From: Candidatus Poseidonia alphae
GTDB lineage: Archaea; Thermoplasmatota; Poseidoniia; Poseidoniales; Poseidoniaceae
DNA length: 30,472 nucleotides
Direction: 5' to 3'
Assembly: GCA_002505405.1 (NCBI GenBank)
Contig: DAVD01000012.1
Coordinates: forward strand, 1-30,472
Shown here piece by piece: positions 16,864 through 25,135 of the stretch. The notes under the pieces are model-generated. The model had not been told where the DNA came from and made no database searches. It saw only the letters and a list, made by a program, of their open reading frames with translations. Both the position numbers and the translations under genes were made by a program. Each line of letters starts with the position of its first letter. Positions within the stretch are counted from its first letter, which is position 1.

Positions 16864-16943
16864 TCGTTCAATCATCGGCCAAAGATAATGAATACCTCGC
16901 AGAGGTTGAACAATTGATTCGTAAAAGCCTCAGTTGGCTTTGA
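16860..16943 (+). CDS. Possible 27-residue peptide overlapping the icd stop
   Basis: A GTG start overlaps the icd stop (GTGA) and a frame of 27 codons fills the whole gap to the convergent PIN gene, overlapping its 3' end by 14 bases. The peptide has an amphipathic helix pattern (NEYLAEVEQLIRKSLSWL). A run this short is expected by chance fairly often, and no ribosome site is separable from the end of icd, so this is only a candidate. Confidence 0.2.
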   Translation: MIVQSSAKDNEYLAEVEQLIRKSLSWL

Positions 16944-19900
16944 GTTTCAACCACGGCTTCAGCGTACGATGGTTCTTAGCCACGCTGAATCCGAATTTCT
17001 CTTCGATGGCGCGGTCAAGAAGGGTAAAGTCGCCGTCCATTGTCGCGACCAAAACTGCACCAATCTCAGGAAGCGGCTGAGTGGCAAGGTGTGTGGCCAA
17101 TCGGTAAATGTCCAAATCTGTTGTTTCGGGGTAAATATGCCGGTTGTCCATTGTGGTTCGGTAGGTTGGGCCTCGTGCTTGCTTCAATTCGGTCAGGTCG
17201 GCAAATACATCGTCGTGCTTGCGCAAGAATTCAGTTAATTCTTCGGATTCTTCAGGCAATTGTTCCAACATTTCAGAAGTGGGGGACCACGTATTGAATT
17301 CTACAAGAATTTCGTCAACGAGTCCAAGAAGAACCGATTCACTGAGTGCATTCTCAAGTTTATCGGAAGCGATCATGGCGCTTCTAAATCGGTAGCTGAT
17401 GCGGTTGTCCTTCGCAAACTGTTTCAATTCACCGCGAACATCGTCGGGTATCATGAGGTGAAGTCGTTTTGCACTTGCATGGTGGCGCAGCACATCGTGG
17501 AAGCGGTTGCTTCCAATCGTGTTGAGGTTCGCTCCAAAGACCAATTCCATATGCTCATACACCTTTTCCACCAGGGCATCAACGAGAATGTTGGTATCGA
17601 GGATCACGAGTGGAGCCAGTTTCAAATTGTGCAAAAAGCGACGCTTTGAGGTCGGGATGCTCTCCTTGTACTGAGAGAAGAGCGTCTGTTCAACCCCGGC
17701 CAAACGCTTGCGGTCTGTAATGGTGAATTTCGTAGAATTCTGGGCTCGTTCAAGGTACATGAGTCCCTCAAAGGCCCCGTCTTCAGCGGCAGATTTTGCG
17801 ATGTCATACACTTCGGTCATCGAAGGGGAACTTGTCATCATGGCTTGACGGAATTGTTGCTCGGATTGGTTGCGTGAGCGACGGTTGTCCTTGCTGATGC
17901 GAGTGGAAGCTGCAGTAACCCGACCGAGGAACGGGTCCGGAGGAAGAACGTGTGCCTTTTCATACGGGTAGTTTCGCAACAGGTCCAGTTCTTCTTCGAG
18001 GTAAATTGTTCGCGTTTTCTGGATGATGTTTCCTTCAACATCTTCCTCCTCGTAAGCCTGCTTGCGCTGGACAAAGCGACGAATCAAACGGGTTGCACCA
18101 TCCGTATCGGTGAGCGCAGTATGGCAGACATTGAGGTAGAGTTTGAAACGCTCGGTGATGGCTGCTTTCAGTGCTGGAACCTTGTTGAGCAGGGCGATGG
18201 CTTCATCCCATTGTTTTGCGTGAGCATAGTGAATCAAGGATTTCCTGTAAAGCGTGATGGGAAGGGCCAGAACCGAGTCATCGTCTTCGCCGTTTGAATC
18301 GCCATCAGTCCCTTTGCTTGCAACGCCCGTAAACAATTCAGCGGCCCTGGAATATTCACGGGCGGAGTTTAATTCATCGCCATTAGACGCAAATAAGGCT
18401 GCGCGAGCAAGAGGTGCCCAAGGCGACCTTGGATTGGCCTGTTGATACCAATCAACAAACAGAGGAAGGCCGAGGTCGTGGTCCAGAGCGAGATAAGAAA
18501 ACGAAGGTATCAGGCGAACAGGAAGCGCCTCTTCGGTAATCAATGCATCAACCGAAGCTGAATCGTCGGGGCGTGCAAGGCCAATGTGATAGGTTTGCAG
18601 GAAGCCGTTCATCGTCAGGGTCAGCAGAATGACTTCAAACAGACGATGCTCAAGAGGTGAAAGTTCCAATTCCCCAAGACTGTTCCGCATCTTGTTGATG
18701 TTGGTCAGACTGACAACGCCGCCACTGCCGTTCTGAGAAAGGGCAGCTTTGATTGGGGAATAGGCTTTCAGTGCTGTTTTGTTGAGAACTTCAACAACTT
18801 CTGGGGTCTCTTTGTAGATGCCTTCAAGCAACAGGAGCAGGTGCTCTGCAACTGGACTGAAGACATGGGGTACTTCGGCCCCATGAATGGCTTGAAGAGC
18901 TTGTTGTCGACATTGTTTGAGCTTCTCACCAATTGTAACCGACTGGTGGGCAGTTGTCACGTGCGACACAAAGAGAGCCTCATAGGGGTGGGTGAGGGGG
19001 AGCATCTCATCTTCAGAGAAGACAAGGCAAAGACGCTCGAGGTCAAGGGCGCCCATCAACAATTCAATGATGGCTGATTTTGCTTCCTCCCAGAAGGTCC
19101 CTTGTTGGTCGCAGAGGCGCTGTGCTACGGCGGTTCGAACTTCGTTGGAAAGCCCCTCGGAGATGACCATGGTGTACCAAGACCCATCGTCCAAATTATC
19201 AACATGGCTCATCAACCACGAATCTGCATCTTGGCTCCCCAGAGAAACGATAAGCGGGAGGAGTTCTGATACATCGGATGATGCATCAAGACTGAGCCCT
19301 TGCAGGACTTCGATGGCTTGCTTGTCTTTCTTTTCGTTATGGAGCGCCTTCAGTTGCCACCACGTCAATCGGTCAACAGAATCAGTAATCCCGACGTCAC
19401 TCAACAAACTCAATCCTTCAGACAGTTGCTTGGAACTCAGTTCCTCCGCCGAGGCAGGTACTTGTGACCAAGCTAGGCGACGACGAGAGAGCGTCAAGGC
19501 GTCATCATCGGAGAGTGCGAGGATGCCTGCCCAATCTGAAACGGTCCCTTCACGCAGCATCTGTAAGTCTTGAAGTGCTTCCGTGAGGTCCTTATTGGCG
19601 GTTGTGCATTCTTTGAGAGTGGCTTTACCTAATGATGTCCCTGAATGGATGGAGAGGTGAAGGCTAACAAAAGCCATGCTTCCCTTGAGGTTCATCAGGT
19701 GGGCATCGGGCTGAATTGGGCGCCCTCCTGAAAGTTGGTTGATCACTTTCTGCAAAGCGACTTTGGTTTCTGCATCGGCTGCTGCCTTCATCGCCAACTG
19801 AAGCACCGCTGCGAGAGATTGAGTATCCAAGGGGTCGATCCGGAACACTTCTGAATCCATTGATTTCTTGGCCGACTTCTTGGACGCCTTGCCTTTGGGA

Positions 19901-20376
19901 AAGGCCAAAAATTGTGCTAGGAGCGTTGTTTTCTCGGCCACCGTATGCCAAACGGGGTGTACGCCTTTGGTCATGCAAACTTCTCGCAACTTGGTTTCTT
20001 CACCGTCCCATGCCTCGTCCCAAGAATCGGCGTCCAGTTGCTTGTGAATGAGGAGCGCTGCGAGTTGAAACGCCGTCGAATAAGGCTGGTCTGCAATGAT
20101 TTCAGCGGGCTTGGGAAGCCAATCCATGTGAGATGAGCCGCTGCTACGACCACTGCGACGCATGCGTCCTCGTTGTCGGGGCATGGAAGGTCGGCGGGTG
20201 GGTGAATCGTCATCATCATCGTCTGCCGCAGGAGGTTCTGCTTCATGGGCTGCGAAGACGAGAATTGAACGAAGAGGTTTGTCAAGCATCTGCCAGGCCG
20301 CTTCTTTGTTCATTGTGGCGACTTTGACGTTGTTGGACATCGGTTTGGAGAATGCCGCTTTGAGGCAGGTTTCCAT
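16930..20376 (-). CDS. Large helical-repeat protein with C-terminal PIN nuclease domain
   Basis: 1148 residues, no signal or membrane segment. Residues 52-57 are six Asp, directly followed by an Arg/Ser-rich stretch at 61-83 (RRPSMPRQRGRMRRSGRSS). From about 95 to 900 the chain is almost all predicted helix, with TPR-like pieces (LAPLARAALFASNGDELNSA; KSLIHYAHAKQWDEAIALL). The last 225 residues form a PIN domain: VILDTNILVDAL (D927 first metal ligand), PDDVRGELKQF (Glu), TTDLDIYRLA (Asp), and VATMDGDFTLLDRAIEEKFG (last Asp, often seen at the fold's end). All four acidic positions are present, so metal-dependent RNA cleavage is plausible. There is no adjacent antitoxin, so it is not a classic VapC. 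The ATG is chosen over an upstream TTG (20391) because GGAGG lies 8 bases before it. Confidence 0.83.
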   Translation of the reverse strand: METCLKAAFSKPMSNNVKVATMNKEAAWQMLDKPLRSILVFAAHEAEPPAADDDDDDSPTRRPSMPRQRGRMRRSGRSSGSSHMDWLPKPAEIIADQPYSTAFQLAALLIHKQLDADSWDEAWDGEETKLREVCMTKGVHPVWHTVAEKTTLLAQFLAFPKGKASKKSAKKSMDSEVFRIDPLDTQSLAAVLQLAMKAAADAETKVALQKVINQLSGGRPIQPDAHLMNLKGSMAFVSLHLSIHSGTSLGKATLKECTTANKDLTEALQDLQMLREGTVSDWAGILALSDDDALTLSRRRLAWSQVPASAEELSSKQLSEGLSLLSDVGITDSVDRLTWWQLKALHNEKKDKQAIEVLQGLSLDASSDVSELLPLIVSLGSQDADSWLMSHVDNLDDGSWYTMVISEGLSNEVRTAVAQRLCDQQGTFWEEAKSAIIELLMGALDLERLCLVFSEDEMLPLTHPYEALFVSHVTTAHQSVTIGEKLKQCRQQALQAIHGAEVPHVFSPVAEHLLLLLEGIYKETPEVVEVLNKTALKAYSPIKAALSQNGSGGVVSLTNINKMRNSLGELELSPLEHRLFEVILLTLTMNGFLQTYHIGLARPDDSASVDALITEEALPVRLIPSFSYLALDHDLGLPLFVDWYQQANPRSPWAPLARAALFASNGDELNSAREYSRAAELFTGVASKGTDGDSNGEDDDSVLALPITLYRKSLIHYAHAKQWDEAIALLNKVPALKAAITERFKLYLNVCHTALTDTDGATRLIRRFVQRKQAYEEEDVEGNIIQKTRTIYLEEELDLLRNYPYEKAHVLPPDPFLGRVTAASTRISKDNRRSRNQSEQQFRQAMMTSSPSMTEVYDIAKSAAEDGAFEGLMYLERAQNSTKFTITDRKRLAGVEQTLFSQYKESIPTSKRRFLHNLKLAPLVILDTNILVDALVEKVYEHMELVFGANLNTIGSNRFHDVLRHHASAKRLHLMIPDDVRGELKQFAKDNRISYRFRSAMIASDKLENALSESVLLGLVDEILVEFNTWSPTSEMLEQLPEESEELTEFLRKHDDVFADLTELKQARGPTYRTTMDNRHIYPETTDLDIYRLATHLATQPLPEIGAVLVATMDGDFTLLDRAIEEKFGFSVAKNHRTLKPWLKLKAN

Positions 20377-20384
20377 GTACGATT

Positions 20385-20389
20385 CCTCC
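20385..20389 (-). promoter_or_regulatory. GGAGG ribosome binding site deciding the PIN-protein start
   Basis: GGAGG on the minus strand lies 8 bases before the ATG at 20376. It overlaps the codons that a TTG start at 20391 would use, so it favours the shorter protein. A TATA-like cgtatagg at 20417-20424 predicts a leader of about 18 bases containing this site. Confidence 0.6.
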
Positions 20390-20487
20390 AACAGCGAGCC
20401 CCCTTACGGTTTGGGGCCTATACGCGCCGCTTTGAATGCACCGATGCTGATGTTTGGTTTCACGACCTAGGGGGAACACATAGTTCA

Positions 20488-21000
20488 ATGAACAAAAGCC
20501 TCTACGGTGTTGCGAGGAGCCTCATGGAACTTGTCCCAATGATTGCACTTTTACTCCATCCATTGCTAGCCAGTGGCTTGGTTGTGTGGATATGGTGGCA
20601 GTATTCATGGCGCAAAAAGTCCTATGAATTGAAGGGCGAAACCAGGGCAGCCTACCTTGAACGTCACGAACGCAACGGTGAACGGTTGCTCTGGGCGACG
20701 GGAGTCGTTATTCTCGTCGCATTCACAGGCAGGGCCGTAAGTGGTTGGTATTCAAACGGAGATTTCACATCCAATTTGCTCCCCCAAAGCCTTCATGGTT
20801 TTATGGGGCCAGTGGGCTTTGTTCTCATGGTCATTCTAACCCGAATGGGCAAGGAAGCAAGAGACAAGCGAAAGGCGGGTGAATCCTTTGCCACGTCCAA
20901 ACTCAAGCACGGGCGTGCAGCCGACATCATCATCTATCTCGTGTTCATTCACGCATTCTTAGGATTCATTTACACCTTTGATGTTCTTTCCGGCTTGTAG
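20488..21000 (+). CDS. Four-helix membrane protein, DUF4079 / cytochrome b561-like
   Basis: 170 residues with four hydrophobic helices: about 16-38 (MIALLLHPLLASGLVVWIWW), 70-90 (LLWATGVVILVAFTGRAVSGW), 107-125 (FMGPVGFVLMVILT) and 147-166 (IIIYLVFIHAFLGFIYTF). Each helix has a histidine in or just before it (LLHPLL, HERNGE, SLHGFMG, KHGRAADI, IHAFLG), a layout like DUF4079 and cytochrome b561 proteins in which paired histidines hold heme. Heme binding is inference from this pattern. It is divergent from the PIN-protein gene and lies 43 bases before the MMPL transporter gene, which has its own TATA box, so cotranscription is uncertain. Confidence 0.62.
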   Translation: MNKSLYGVARSLMELVPMIALLLHPLLASGLVVWIWWQYSWRKKSYELKGETRAAYLERHERNGERLLWATGVVILVAFTGRAVSGWYSNGDFTSNLLPQSLHGFMGPVGFVLMVILTRMGKEARDKRKAGESFATSKLKHGRAADIIIYLVFIHAFLGFIYTFDVLSGL

Positions 21001-21014
21001 TCCCAAAACGCCGA

Positions 21015-21023
21015 TTCATATAC
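21015..21023 (+). promoter_or_regulatory. TATA element for the MMPL transporter gene
   Basis: ttcatatac is centred 25 bases before the ATG, predicting transcription start at the start codon and a leaderless mRNA. The same nine bases precede radA. No ribosome binding site is seen before this ATG, as expected for a leaderless gene. Confidence 0.6.
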
Positions 21024-21043
21024 ACCTTGTATAACGCCGAAAC

Positions 21044-23371
21044 ATGGAAGGAGCAACCGACCCCAAAATGCTGGAAAACCGGCTGTTTTACAAAATGGGA
21101 TTGCTCATCCATGACCGCCGCAAGATGATGATGGCCTTTGGACTCATTTCATGCATACTCATGGGCAGCCTCATCGCTATTGGGCCCGATTGGTCTGAAG
21201 GATTCGGCGAGGACGACGTTGAATCCGTCAACGCAGGACGCTTGATCTCTGAGCGCTTTGGTTCGGAATCCGATGAAAGCGGGCCATCATTCCGATATGT
21301 GGTATTCCACCCCTCGCTCAACGACACGTCATCTGAATGGAAGCAGGCCGTCATGGATGCTCTTAGCAAATTTGAGCAACACCCAAATGCAACCGTTGAT
21401 TATTCCTGGGACACCACTGAAGTGGACCGAGGTGATGTTGTCATCACCGATGAAAACGGAACGTACGCCATCAACAAAATTGTCTTCAATACGAATCGAA
21501 AAGAGGCTAAAATCCTGATTACGGATTTGGAGACGACGGTGAAGATTGACAGTGATTTTTCAGGATGGATGACCGATGGTATCTTCCTCGACTGGACTTT
21601 TGACGACCGCATCAAAAAGGACCTCATCAAGGCAGAAGTTGTCGCCGGCCCCCTCACCCTCCTCATACTGGGGTTAATCTTCGGCTCGTTCATTGCTGCA
21701 ATCTTACCGATGGGTGTCGGTGGAGGAACCTTGGTGGCTGCGGTTGGGATGACAATTTGGTTGTCCAATGTTACAGATGTTACCGTCTACGCTACAAACA
21801 TTGTCTCCCTGATCGGAATCGGTGTTTCCATCGATTATTCTCTGTTCTTGGTCAATCGTTTCAGAGAAGAATTGGACCGAGGGCACGATGTACGAACTGC
21901 AACTGCCATGAGTTGCGCAACCGCTGGAAAAGCGATCTTTTACTCCGGAATTACCGTCGCAATCGGCTTGATGGGGATGCTGTTCTTCACCAACACCTCG
22001 CTTCCTTCCTTGGGCATAGGTGGAACAATTGCCGTGACCATCGCCATGATTTACTCCACCATCGTACTGCCTGCGGTCATGGCGGCTTTAGGGCCACGAA
22101 TCAACAACCTCAAAATTCCCTACGCCTTCGACATGCGAGCAAAAGACGACGGATTGTGGGCAAAAATTGCAAAGAAGGTCATGGACCGACCGTGGGCCGT
22201 ACTCATACCAACCCTCATCCTCCTCATCGGAGCAGGGCTTCCCTTCGCATACGCTGAATTTTCCTTATCGTCTTGGAAGGCACTTCCACCCGACGATGAA
22301 TCTCGCCAAGGCATGGAAATGATCGACGAACTGTGGCCAGATCAGGCTGCGAACTCAATTTATATCGTCATTGAAACCGACGGCGCCGACCCGCTCTCCG
22401 AGGTCAACCTCCGGGCTCAACATGCCTACATCACCGACCTGCTTAACGACTCCAGAGTCTCAGGTGGAATTGGAGTTGGCCTACCGGATTTAGCCATGAG
22501 TGCAGATGATGTCGTTCAGTTCTGGGCTGCGCCTGATGAATTCATGCCAGAAGACCAACAGGCCATACGAAACAGCCTCCGGCAAGCCTTTGTTGGTGAA
22601 AACGCTACCATGATGTCGATTCAACTCGTTGGAGCACAAACCAACGTGGATTCAAGGGAAACCGTTGAGGATATCCGAAGCGACCGTGACGACTTATTGG
22701 ATCAATTAACTGGGGAAGACGACCAACTGTTGGTCGCCGGATTTGCCGCCTACAACGCTGATAATTTGGAAGCGATTGCGGACAATCTCCCCAGAGCATT
22801 GGCCTTCATCCTCATCGCCACATCGTTCCTTATCTTCATGCAAGTCAAATCCATTGTCATACCCATCAAGGCCATCGCCATGAACATCCTCTCCATCTCC
22901 GCATCCTTCGGCATGTTGGTTTGGGTGTTCCAGTGGGGGTACGGGGCGGAACTGCTGAACTTCACGGCTCAACCCATCGACTCCGGGAATCCGGTCATCA
23001 TGTTCTGTATCGTCTTTGGATTGTCCATGGATTATGAGGTTCTGATGCTTTCTCGCATCCACGAAGAATGGGAGCGTACCGGTGACAATACGCTGGCTGT
23101 GGCCAACGGTTTGCAGAAAACTGGTGGCCTCATCACGGGAGCTGCCGCCATCATGGTCGTCGTATTCGGAGCATTTGGACTCTCTTCAGTCATTATTCTC
23201 AAACAGATCGGGCTTGGCCTCGCGCTTGCAATTCTCATTGATGCAACGCTGGTCCGTGCACTCGTCGTCCCGTCCACCATGCGCCTAATGGGCAAGTGGA
23301 ATTGGTGGGCGCCAGCGTTCATGAAGGGCAAAAAAGCCTTGAAAGCCAGCGGTTCCAATGAAGATGAGTGA
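21044..23371 (+). CDS. MMPL/RND superfamily transporter
   Basis: 775 residues with the RND two-half plan: one helix, a large extracytoplasmic loop, then a bundle of helices, repeated once. The family marker on helix 4 of each half is present: IGVSIDYSLFLVNRFREEL at about 262 and FGLSMDYEVLMLSRIHEEW at about 658; these D-Y pairs belong to the proton path of MMPL proteins. The N-terminal loop is strongly acidic (WSEGFGEDDVESV). The protein probably exports lipids or hydrophobic compounds using the ion gradient; archaeal substrates are not known to me. It is followed after 50 bases by a small coiled-coil gene with a strong ribosome site, probably cotranscribed. Confidence 0.9.
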   Translation: MEGATDPKMLENRLFYKMGLLIHDRRKMMMAFGLISCILMGSLIAIGPDWSEGFGEDDVESVNAGRLISERFGSESDESGPSFRYVVFHPSLNDTSSEWKQAVMDALSKFEQHPNATVDYSWDTTEVDRGDVVITDENGTYAINKIVFNTNRKEAKILITDLETTVKIDSDFSGWMTDGIFLDWTFDDRIKKDLIKAEVVAGPLTLLILGLIFGSFIAAILPMGVGGGTLVAAVGMTIWLSNVTDVTVYATNIVSLIGIGVSIDYSLFLVNRFREELDRGHDVRTATAMSCATAGKAIFYSGITVAIGLMGMLFFTNTSLPSLGIGGTIAVTIAMIYSTIVLPAVMAALGPRINNLKIPYAFDMRAKDDGLWAKIAKKVMDRPWAVLIPTLILLIGAGLPFAYAEFSLSSWKALPPDDESRQGMEMIDELWPDQAANSIYIVIETDGADPLSEVNLRAQHAYITDLLNDSRVSGGIGVGLPDLAMSADDVVQFWAAPDEFMPEDQQAIRNSLRQAFVGENATMMSIQLVGAQTNVDSRETVEDIRSDRDDLLDQLTGEDDQLLVAGFAAYNADNLEAIADNLPRALAFILIATSFLIFMQVKSIVIPIKAIAMNILSISASFGMLVWVFQWGYGAELLNFTAQPIDSGNPVIMFCIVFGLSMDYEVLMLSRIHEEWERTGDNTLAVANGLQKTGGLITGAAAIMVVVFGAFGLSSVIILKQIGLGLALAILIDATLVRALVVPSTMRLMGKWNWWAPAFMKGKKALKASGSNEDE

Positions 23372-23421
23372 TGCTTCCTGATTGGGCAAATCTTCAAAAC
23401 AGGACGGCCGGAGGATTCACT

Positions 23422-23646
23422 ATGGCAAGGGACCGTACACTGAAAAAAGTGAACAAGTTGCTTCAACGTGTTGAGAAGCACATTGAAGCGACCCGTGACG
23501 CCCTTGAAGACTTGGAAATCGAGTTTGATGTCTTGAAAGCGGCCGTAAAGCGCCTCAAGTCGGACGATGCCCCAGTGGATGAAGTCCCCGAGCCCGAGAT
23601 GGACCTCGAAAATGCCTCCAACACTTCCAGCATTCAGAAGTTTTGA
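23422..23646 (+). CDS. Small coiled-coil protein, unknown function
   Basis: 74 residues: a basic start (ARDRTLKKVNKLLQR), a single long helix with heptad spacing (HIEATRDALEDLEIEFDVLKAAVKRL), then a short acidic, Pro-rich tail. It should be cytoplasmic and oligomeric. The start is fixed by GGAGG seven bases upstream; in-frame ATGs further up (23368) would overlap the transporter gene. Its place after the MMPL gene suggests the same transcript. Its stop is one base from that of the convergent DHH gene. No family recognised. Confidence 0.72.
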   Translation: MARDRTLKKVNKLLQRVEKHIEATRDALEDLEIEFDVLKAAVKRLKSDDAPVDEVPEPEMDLENASNTSSIQKF

Positions 23647-23647
23647 G

Positions 23648-24640
23648 TTAGCGAATCGCTAGAACGGTTTCCCGTTGAGACCACATCTTCAGCCAATGCT
23701 CCAAGTTGTCTTCAAGCCCCGGTGATTGGATACGACACCCGCATGCATTGGCGTGCCCACCTCCCGTCGGGTCAAGTGCTGTAGCCATGCGAGACAGATC
23801 GTAACGACCTTGGCCTTCTTTGAGGAACGAGTTGGCATAAAAACTAGCAGAAAGAGCTGGCCGCCCAGGGGTATCAATTGACCCATCTGCAAACCCGTGG
23901 ATGATGCAGCATGCATCCACAGCCTCTCCGGCCCACGCTGTAACAAGATATCCATTGATTCGAAGAGGGGTTTCATCCAAACGGCACACGGCCAGCCGGT
24001 CGTGAATTTCAGTATGAGATGCAATGTGCTCTTCAGCCGATTTCCTCTCCTGTTGAACCCGCTGCAAATGAGGTTGGACAGAGGGATGCTTGAGCAGGGT
24101 TTCCAGCGTCATTCCTCCGCTCAGTAAGGTCACGACTTCCTGCATGTATTCGGGCTCACGAGGTGAGCATGTACGGGCAAATTGTACGACAGGGCCGTCT
24201 TCGAGGAACGCTTCGAGTGAGATGCCCCCCGAATCCAGGGCATCCACGATGGGCATCATCTCAGAAAGATGGTCCATGTTGACGACCTCGCGAAGCAAAT
24301 CGTAAGCCAATCGGGCAGCAGATGGAGTGGCCTCCCAATGGCTCGTCCCTCCATCGGTACTGAAGGTCTCCGCTTCGCTTGCCGTCGGCCGGTTTGTGAG
24401 GTGGTGGTCGACGTACCATCCGCAGTTGGGGTGGAAGGGCAAGTCAACCAGAACAGTTTCTCGGTCAATAAGATGGTCAATTTGCCCTGACCGAATGAGG
24501 GCTGCATGAGAAAAAACGACTTCAGCTTCCGGGCGAAAAGCCTTCAAAACCGCTGCACCACACAGCCCATCAAGGTCGGAATCAGCTACGATCCTAACGT
24601 AATCGGGGACCTCATGTGCTTGCAATGGCTGAACGGTCAT
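23648..24640 (-). CDS. DHH-family phosphoesterase
   Basis: 330 residues of the DHH/DHHA1 family, manganese-dependent phosphoesterases that include RecJ-like exonucleases and oligonucleotide or cyclic-dinucleotide phosphodiesterases. Motif I is VADSDLDGLCGAAVL (about 18-32), motif III is VDHH at 77-80, and the DHHA1 part ends in GGGHANACGCR at about 300. The metal-binding Asp in VLVDLPFH is also present. Length and lack of an OB or other nucleic-acid domain suggest a short-oligonucleotide or nucleotide substrate rather than a full RecJ, but this is inference. It is divergent from the Nudix gene with a shared AT-rich block between. Confidence 0.87.
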   Translation of the reverse strand: MTVQPLQAHEVPDYVRIVADSDLDGLCGAAVLKAFRPEAEVVFSHAALIRSGQIDHLIDRETVLVDLPFHPNCGWYVDHHLTNRPTASEAETFSTDGGTSHWEATPSAARLAYDLLREVVNMDHLSEMMPIVDALDSGGISLEAFLEDGPVVQFARTCSPREPEYMQEVVTLLSGGMTLETLLKHPSVQPHLQRVQQERKSAEEHIASHTEIHDRLAVCRLDETPLRINGYLVTAWAGEAVDACCIIHGFADGSIDTPGRPALSASFYANSFLKEGQGRYDLSRMATALDPTGGGHANACGCRIQSPGLEDNLEHWLKMWSQRETVLAIR

Positions 24641-24667
24641 GGTAGTCCCTTTCGTTTCCCGTTGATG

Positions 24668-24675
24668 AAATTTAG
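24668..24675. promoter_or_regulatory. Shared TATA-like element for DHH and Nudix genes
   Basis: aaatttag lies between the divergent genes, about 31 bases before the DHH start and about 26 bases before the ATG at 24698 of the Nudix gene. The spacing to the latter fits leaderless transcription and was used to choose that start. Confidence 0.45.
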
Positions 24676-24697
24676 GCGTGGCTCTTCCGCTATGACC

Positions 24698-25135
24698 ATG
24701 AACAGGAACCTCCTCACACGGTTCATGGAGACCTCATGCGGCGTAGTTTTGGTCAACTACGGCACGATTCTCTTGCTTCAATACCCGCAGGGGCATTGGG
24801 ATTTGCCGAAAGGCCATGTTGAGGAGGATGATGAGAACCGACACTCGACCATGTTGCGTGAACTCCGAGAGGAAACCGGCATCTCAAACGTTGACCTCCT
24901 GCCGGGTTTTGAGGAACGGACGGAATACTCTTTTCGCCACCGAGGAAAGCGAAAACAAAAGCAAGTCTATTGGTACATTGCTGAAACAGAGGAAATGACG
25001 GTTTCACTTTCCCACGAACATCGAGGCTATCTTTGGTTGGATTGGGAACAAGCATTGGAGACCATTACTCATGAGGAAACACGAACCGTCGTACGGCAAG
25101 CCCAAATCTTTCACCGCTTGAACAGCAAACAATGA
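24698..25135 (+). CDS. Nudix hydrolase
   Basis: 145 residues; hydrolyses a nucleoside diphosphate linked to another group. The segment WDLPKGHVEEDDENRHSTML followed by RELREETGI is a Nudix box, close to that of Ap4A-type hydrolases (LPKGHVE). It differs from the standard G-x5-E-x7-RE by one extra residue before the box Glu. The catalytic REELREE-type glutamates (here RELREETG) are intact. KQVYWYIAETE and WLDWEQAL match later strands of the fold. Starts at 24665, 24692 and 24725 are also in frame; 24698 fits the TATA box best. Its neighbour across a shared promoter is a DHH phosphoesterase, which suggests linked nucleotide clean-up. The stop abuts that of the convergent adenosyltransferase gene. 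Confidence 0.86.
   Translation: MNRNLLTRFMETSCGVVLVNYGTILLLQYPQGHWDLPKGHVEEDDENRHSTMLRELREETGISNVDLLPGFEERTEYSFRHRGKRKQKQVYWYIAETEEMTVSLSHEHRGYLWLDWEQALETITHEETRTVVRQAQIFHRLNSKQ

Noticed and set aside
18992..19573. Plus-strand frame of 193 codons opposite the PIN-protein gene
   Set aside because: Ser/Arg-rich shadow of the helical gene on the other strand, with no start signals.
16930..20376. Toxin-antitoxin module
   Set aside because: The PIN domain is at the end of an 1148-residue protein, and no small antitoxin-like gene with a DNA-binding motif is next to it.
22706..23062. Minus-strand open frame opposite the MMPL transporter
   Set aside because: His/Asp-rich product typical of the reverse complement of a membrane-protein gene; no support for translation.
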